From Proteobacteria bacterium SG_bin4 (GTDB lineage Bacteria > Pseudomonadota > Gammaproteobacteria > Burkholderiales > Nitrosomonadaceae), in NCBI GenBank assembly GCA_002083395.1, contig LWDH01000031.1:1-10653 (forward strand): a DNA stretch of 10,653 nt. Reading direction: 5' to 3'. A model generated the notes under the pieces. That model saw only the letters and a list, made by a program, of their open reading frames with translations. It had not been told where the DNA came from and made no database searches. Below, in pieces: positions 7,161 to 10,653 of this stretch (position 1 is the first letter of the stretch; each line of letters starts with the position of its first letter). The translations under genes and the position numbers were made by a program.

Positions 7161-7197
7161 CCAAAAAAACAGGTGGTCAAGCCACCTGTTTTTTTGG
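7161..7197. terminator. Bidirectional intrinsic terminator between nfu and efp
   Basis: Bases 7161-7176 and 7182-7197 are perfect reverse complements, a 16-bp stem with the 5-base loop TCAAG. The G/C core is CAGGTGG/CCACCTG, flanked by seven A on the left and seven T on the right. Read on the + strand it ends the suf operon 20 bases after the nfu stop. Read on the - strand the A tract becomes a T run, so it also ends the earP-efp transcript. Confidence 0.93.
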
Positions 7198-7215
7198 TTT
7201 TCAGTGAAAATATTA

Positions 7216-7779
7216 TCAAGCGCGCTTCTTAAATTCATGATTGTGCGGGTCAATCTCAATCTTGTCACCAATTTCAACAAAAGCTGCCACTTGAATTTCA
7301 AACCCGGTTCCTGCCAATCGTGCCGGCTTCATGATTTTTCCTGTCGTATCACCGCGAACTGCAGGTTCGGTATATTCGACTTCACGCACAATCGTGGATG
7401 GTAATTCGACCGAAATGGCTTTACCATCATAGAAAGTCACCTGACAAACATCCTCCATACCATCGATCAGATAATGTAATACATCAGCCATATTTTCCGC
7501 TTCTACCTCGACCTGGTTATAATCCGCATCCATAAAAACATAGAGTGGATCAGCAAAATAGCTATAAGTACACTCTTTCTTATCTAAAACCACCAGATCA
7601 AATTTCTCGTCCGCTTTATAAACCGTCTCAGTAGTTGTAGCGGAAAACAAATTTTTTAGTTTCATTTTAACCACGGATGCGTTACGGCCAGATTTGGTAA
7701 ATTCCGCCCGTTGCACGACCATGGGATCATTACCAATCAAAATGACATTACCTGAGCGTAGTTCCATTGCGGTCTTCAT
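7216..7779 (-). CDS. efp: Elongation factor P
   Basis: EF-P binds ribosomes stalled on consecutive prolines and promotes peptide bond formation. It has 187 residues in the usual three beta-barrel domains: KOW-like N-terminal (about 1-65), middle OB (67-128) and C-terminal OB (130-187, with the signature TGKIMKPARLAGTGFEIQVA region). The modified residue is Arg32 in KSGRNAS, the type that is rhamnosylated by EarP, rather than the Lys34 that EpmA modifies in E. coli. The earP gene lies directly upstream on the same strand. The start region MKTAMELRSGNV fits the family. It converges on nfu, and both share the hairpin at 7161-7197. Confidence 0.97.
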   Translation of the reverse strand: MKTAMELRSGNVILIGNDPMVVQRAEFTKSGRNASVVKMKLKNLFSATTTETVYKADEKFDLVVLDKKECTYSYFADPLYVFMDADYNQVEVEAENMADVLHYLIDGMEDVCQVTFYDGKAISVELPSTIVREVEYTEPAVRGDTTGKIMKPARLAGTGFEIQVAAFVEIGDKIEIDPHNHEFKKRA

Positions 7780-7802
7780 ATTTCAAGTTCCAAAATAATA
7801 AC

Positions 7803-7831
7803 GTTATAAATAAAATTGATGCGATACTCAA
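7803..7831 (-). promoter_or_regulatory. Candidate efp promoter in the earP-efp gap
   Basis: On the - strand TTGAGT (7831-7826) and TATAAC (7808-7803) are separated by 17 bases. Transcription would start near 7796, giving a leader of about 16 bases before the efp ATG at 7779. This would let efp be made in excess of its modifying enzyme. It is inferred from hexamer match and spacing only. Confidence 0.5.
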
Positions 7832-7861
7832 TCAATCGACTTAAGTAATAAAGGTTGCGGA

Positions 7862-8998
7862 TTATAGCTGATTTTCAACAAATTGCACCAGGTTAGTTGC
7901 CAAATCCTTTTGCATCATCAGCTGATTAGCCCATCTTTCATTATGCTGCATCAATGACTCGCGGAATGCCAAGAAGTTCATCCAGGCTTCAACACTCAAT
8001 ACTTTTCGTCCGTTCCAGCAACTCCACATTTCCCTTACTGTAGCAGCCAAAGGAATTGTCATATTTTCCGTATAGCGCTCAAGGAACGCATCCAATTTTT
8101 TAAAATGAACTTGCTCCTGTTGCGGGTAAATATTCCAGACAAATAATTTTGCTGCCCATTGTGCGCGTACAAATGAATCTTCACCTCGTACAAAATTGAT
8201 ATCGCAACACCATAACAAACGATCATAATCGGTCTGCTCCAGAAACGGAATAATCCGAACGCATAACTGCTTATGTACTAGCAATGGCGTACTTAAACCA
8301 TATACATCTTCAAGAATAGCCAAAACACGGCGAGCCACAATTCCATCCGGTACGATTAACAAAATTGGCTTTACGGATTCTGCCAAGGCTTGCAGCAATT
8401 GCTCTACCGGCGCATCCGCATAACAAAATAGTGAAACCCATAGACAATCAGGCTTCTTATCATTTAAACCGATTCGCTTCATAAAACTTTGTTGAAGCGT
8501 ATTATCAAATTCGTTTCTTAGTTTCATCAACGCTTGTTCACGTAATAATCCTCCAGTACCGTTCACAAAGCCCGGGAAAAAAAAGAACTTGGTAAGAGGA
8601 AACCGTGGATGCGGTGAAGGTAATAAATGATATTCAACAACCCATGGTTCAGCACTCAGATACTCCAGATTGATCCACAGAGGGGGATGCTTGTGCTGAA
8701 GCATCGCCGAGATATAAAGATCCGGCAAATCACACGCAAATGCTTCGATCACTACATCTGCACAAATAATCCCCATTTGTATTTGTTGCCAACTGCATAT
8801 TTCCACACCTTGAACTTTTTGAATCAAGCGCTTGCAATCCAGTCCCGGTGTAAAGGAACTTAAAGTAACCAGATCATCAATCCAGAGCCGCACTTCCTGA
8901 TCAAAATCAGCCGCTAGTTGCCTGGCAAGCCGCCAGCAAACCCCAGCATCGCCAAAGTTGTCGATAACTTTGCAAAAAATATCCCAGCGATAGCGCAT
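7862..8998 (-). CDS. earP: EarP, EF-P Arg32 rhamnosyltransferase
   Basis: EarP transfers rhamnose from dTDP-beta-L-rhamnose to Arg32 of EF-P, activating it. It has 378 residues, the full family length (formerly DUF2331), with a GT-B type fold expected. The N-terminal motif DIFCKVIDNFGDAGVCWRLA carries Asp13 and Asp17, the same numbers as the catalytic residues reported for Pseudomonas putida EarP. The C-terminal half carries RGEDSFVRAQWA with Glu273 and Asp274 for the nucleotide-sugar site. The gene lies 82 bases upstream of efp. No Shine-Dalgarno sequence is visible before the ATG (the preceding bases are CCATAAAAAT), yet the start agrees with the family. A likely promoter was not clear in the 87-base gap above it. 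Confidence 0.96.
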   Translation of the reverse strand: MRYRWDIFCKVIDNFGDAGVCWRLARQLAADFDQEVRLWIDDLVTLSSFTPGLDCKRLIQKVQGVEICSWQQIQMGIICADVVIEAFACDLPDLYISAMLQHKHPPLWINLEYLSAEPWVVEYHLLPSPHPRFPLTKFFFFPGFVNGTGGLLREQALMKLRNEFDNTLQQSFMKRIGLNDKKPDCLWVSLFCYADAPVEQLLQALAESVKPILLIVPDGIVARRVLAILEDVYGLSTPLLVHKQLCVRIIPFLEQTDYDRLLWCCDINFVRGEDSFVRAQWAAKLFVWNIYPQQEQVHFKKLDAFLERYTENMTIPLAATVREMWSCWNGRKVLSVEAWMNFLAFRESLMQHNERWANQLMMQKDLATNLVQFVENQL

Positions 8999-9085
8999 AT
9001 ATTTTTATGGGAGTGAAAAGATCTTCGACCTTGTGGGTGTTGTTAACCCTTAGTTACTGAGTGTCGTCCAATTCTACTAAGCACT
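8999..9085 (-). other. DUF4126-earP spacer
   Basis: This is an 87-base gap between the stop of the DUF4126 gene and the earP start. It contains a short GGGT/ACCC inverted repeat (9036-9050) but no T run on the - strand. A possible -35/-10 pair (TTGGAC, about 18 bases, GTTAAC) is weak. Whether earP is transcribed with the gene above it cannot be decided. Confidence 0.3.
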
Positions 9086-9868
9086 TCAATCGGAATCTTT
9101 TTTCAGAATGATGCTTTTCTGGCGTTCAAACTCATGTTCCGTGAGCGCCCCCTTCTCTTTCAATTGATATAAACGTTCCAGCGCCGCTAACGGATCTTGA
9201 TTCTGCGAATCCGTTGCGGCACCGGCTATTTCATTTTCAACAGAATTTTCAGCAGATGACTTTACCAATCCGCAGAAATTAAGTAGTTTGGTTAGTAACC
9301 GTTTTATTAAGTACCATAGTTTCGGTAGTAACCAAATGGCAATCACGAGAAAAACAACCATTAACCCGAGAAAAACTGCCGGGTAATTTAAGGCAGTCCA
9401 TAATCCCGAGAGTACCAGCAGATCCCCGGAAATGGAAGCTGACCAATTTGTAATGGGTTCCGGCGAAGTATTAATCAATAATCGGGTGCCCGTCTTGGTC
9501 GCATGAGTGGTCGCAGCCAAACTGCCCCCTAAGATACCTGCAGCTATTTCAAGCGCAGGCGTGACATCCCCTACTGCGCTTGCCGCCAGCATTGCACCGG
9601 CAGGAATTCGAATAAACGTTTGAATGGAATCCCAGACGGAATCCACTCCTGGTATCTTATCCATGAAAAATTCAATGAAATACATAACCCCAGCCGCCAT
9701 AATTACCAGCGGATCTTCCAGGACCGACAGCTCAGTAGGCAAGTCGATATGCCCGGTCGATCCCCCTAATCCCAGCACTAATAAAACGGCATACAAATTG
9801 ATGCCGCTTGCCCACGATGCACCCATCGTTAAAGCAATTGTCGCCAGCAGCGCTTCATAATTTTCCAT
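9086..9868 (-). CDS. DUF4126 membrane protein with C-terminal SHOCT domain
   Basis: The function is unknown. It has 260 residues. The first two thirds match the style of DUF4126, an inner membrane family rich in Gly and Ala. Hydrophobic segments lie at about 7-36 (beginning with ALLATIALTMGASWASG), 53-69, 88-118 and 148-182, with the polar motif TTHATKTGTRLLINTSPEP (120-138) between the last two. After a basic stretch (183-195) and a polar linker (200-225) comes a short SHOCT-type helix pair, DPLAALERLYQLKEKGALTE and following residues (225-257), a small domain often appended to membrane proteins and thought to mediate oligomerisation. The best -10 upstream is TATACA (9939-9934), with a poor -35. 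The start ATG is the only reasonable one; its ribosome binding site is weak. Confidence 0.82.
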   Translation of the reverse strand: MENYEALLATIALTMGASWASGINLYAVLLVLGLGGSTGHIDLPTELSVLEDPLVIMAAGVMYFIEFFMDKIPGVDSVWDSIQTFIRIPAGAMLAASAVGDVTPALEIAAGILGGSLAATTHATKTGTRLLINTSPEPITNWSASISGDLLVLSGLWTALNYPAVFLGLMVVFLVIAIWLLPKLWYLIKRLLTKLLNFCGLVKSSAENSVENEIAGAATDSQNQDPLAALERLYQLKEKGALTEHEFERQKSIILKKDSD

Positions 9869-9959
9869 GCTTCAATCCACTTGATCCAGAAAACGCATCA
9901 TTGTTATCACAACCGTTGGGTTCATTGAGCCATTGTATAGCGAATTAATCAGCGCATTC

Positions 9960-10400
9960 CTAACTACCACGAATCAAAAGAATCGGAATATGCGATGTCC
10001 GCGCCAGTCCCTCCGCAACACTGCCAAGCAAAATACGGCTAAAACCGGTTCGACCATGTGTTCCAATAATAATTAAATCCGCCGATTGGTTCTTGGCTTC
10101 ATTGATAATAACGTCTACAACTCTCTGTCCCTGCGCAACCAATAGCTTGGTTTCATGTTCAATTCCGGCTTGGCGCATTTTGTTTTGTGCACGCGCAAGA
10201 ATTTTTTCTCCGTTAGCACGAAGTGCATGTACCAGTTCGGCATAATTAATGTAGTCATCATTTTCAGAAAACAATACATCTTCAATGACATGTAAGACTA
10301 TGATATGCGCCTTTTGCTGTTGCGCAAATTTTATTGCTTCATCCAGCGCGTATTCAGAAGTCGTGCTGCCGTCTATCGGTACTATAATTCGCTGATACAT
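9960..10400 (-). CDS. Universal stress protein, ATP-binding type (UspA superfamily)
   Basis: This is a small cytoplasmic stress-response protein of 146 residues from ATG 10400. The N-terminal strand MYQRIIVPIDGS carries Asp10, which contacts adenine in ATP-binding members. Near the C-terminus GTHGRTGFSRILLGS (113-127) fits the G-2x-G-9x-G-S/T nucleotide motif exactly, so this belongs with MJ0577-like ATP-binding proteins rather than E. coli UspA. An in-frame TTG at 10430 would add ten residues (MPEIFLGEGT). I reject it because a strong GGAGGG lies 4 bases before ATG 10400 and the family begins at this strand. The specific role is unknown. Confidence 0.92.
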   Translation of the reverse strand: MYQRIIVPIDGSTTSEYALDEAIKFAQQQKAHIIVLHVIEDVLFSENDDYINYAELVHALRANGEKILARAQNKMRQAGIEHETKLLVAQGQRVVDVIINEAKNQSADLIIIGTHGRTGFSRILLGSVAEGLARTSHIPILLIRGS

Positions 10401-10404
10401 TGTG

Positions 10405-10410
10405 CCCTCC
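10405..10410 (-). promoter_or_regulatory. Strong ribosome binding site deciding the usp start
   Basis: GGAGGG on the - strand ends 4 bases before ATG 10400, inside a G-rich GGGGGAGGG run. It would lie within the coding region if the TTG at 10430 were used, which favours the shorter protein. Confidence 0.75.
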
Positions 10411-10545
10411 CCCAAGAATATTTCCGGCAATAATTCCGCCGCTGCTATAAAATTTCTATTTTTTCGTCATAGTTGAATGCAGAGTAACAATCGAGACAGT
10501 CTATTTACCACAACTCGTTATCTAATTTAATTCTTGGTATGGTTA

Positions 10546-10575
10546 TATATAGGTAAAATGTCAAGAAATCATCAA
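10546..10575 (-). promoter_or_regulatory. Candidate usp promoter
   Basis: On the - strand TTGATG (10575-10570) and TATATA (10551-10546) are 18 bases apart, giving a leader of about 140 bases. A perfect-looking -35, TTGACA (10564-10559), lies nearby, but the only -10 at proper spacing is CATACC, which is poor. Either may be used. Confidence 0.3.
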
Positions 10576-10581
10576 TTTCTT
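10563..10581. repeat. Short perfect inverted repeat overlapping the usp promoter region
   Basis: AAGAAAT (10563-10569) and ATTTCTT (10575-10581) are perfect 7-bp arms around CATCA. It overlaps both candidate -35 elements, which suits an operator. As RNA it would be a weak A/T-rich hairpin without a T run, so it is not a convincing terminator. Confidence 0.45.
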
Positions 10582-10620
10582 AGCCGGGATGCCCCTTGAT
10601 TTCTCAAAGTATAAAAGATT

Positions 10621-10650
10621 AAGGGTCTTAGGAAGTTAAGCACTTAAAGA
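10621..10650. repeat. Right copy of the 30-bp terminal inverted repeat
   Basis: This is the reverse complement of bases 1-30 without a mismatch, starting AAGGGTCTTAGGAAGTTAAG and followed by AGT to the window edge. If it is the end of an insertion sequence, the element would begin near the GGG and extend outwards to the right, with a second copy in the opposite direction to the left of base 1. It lies about 220 bases upstream of the usp start codon. Confidence 0.9.
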
Positions 10651-10653
10651 AGT

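Noticed and set aside
7204..7404. 66-codon + strand frame after the terminator
   Set aside because: It lies wholly opposite the 3' part of efp, and the strong terminator just upstream makes transcription unlikely.
9078..9086. TAAGCACTT matching part of the terminal repeat
   Set aside because: A 9-base match in AT-rich DNA is expected by chance; no further similarity to the 30-bp repeat.
9901..9912. TTGTTATCACAA as a lac-operator-like site upstream of the DUF4126 gene
   Set aside because: Only the outer TTGT/ACAA arms are symmetric, the centre mismatches, and no LacI-type regulator is present.
10401..10430. TTG start for usp
   Set aside because: It would place the strong GGAGGG inside the coding region, and UspA proteins begin at the MYQRIIVPID strand.
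1..10653. A defence, CRISPR or biosynthetic system
   Set aside because: No repeat-spacer pattern, nuclease, toxin, reverse transcriptase or synthetase was seen; all sizeable frames are assigned to Fe-S assembly, EF-P modification, a membrane protein and a stress protein.

Overview
The window looks like chromosomal DNA of an AT-rich betaproteobacterium. A Nitrosomonas-like ammonia oxidiser (Nitrosomonadales) is my best guess. The reasons are the coexistence of an IscR-type regulator with a SUF operon, and an EF-P with Arg32 next to the rhamnosyltransferase EarP. EarP is a trait of beta- and some gammaproteobacteria. The genus is an inference from protein style, not a database match.

Left two thirds (about 83-7140, + strand): one long Fe-S cluster assembly operon, iscR - sufA - sufB - sufC - sufD - sufS - sufU - nfu. 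Two tandem 25-bp sites resembling the E. coli IscR type 1 consensus lie over the promoter, so the regulator probably represses its own operon when Fe-S clusters are plentiful. SufS removes sulfur from cysteine and SufU (there is no SufE) probably relays it. SufB2-SufC2-SufD or SufBC2D is the scaffold and ATPase, and the A-type protein and Nfu carry finished clusters to client proteins. Translation is tightly coupled from sufB to sufU: ATGA overlaps at sufB/sufC and sufD/sufS, a 2-nt gap at sufC/sufD, and a TAATG overlap at sufS/sufU. The operon ends in a very strong hairpin that can also stop the converging efp transcript.

Right third (7216-10400, - strand): earP and efp (translation of polyproline stretches and the enzyme that rhamnosylates EF-P at Arg32), a DUF4126 membrane protein with a C-terminal SHOCT domain, and an ATP-binding-type universal stress protein. 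These genes run right to left.

Ends: bases 1-30 and 10621-10650 are perfect reverse complements of each other. No transposase is present inside. The likely reading is that the window is bounded by the ends of two copies of one insertion sequence, or by assembly breaks at such copies. A mobile unit carrying the whole block is less likely but possible. No CRISPR array, tRNA, rRNA, toxin or defence gene was seen. The longest gene-free stretch is the right end (10401-10653); none exceeds 300 bases.
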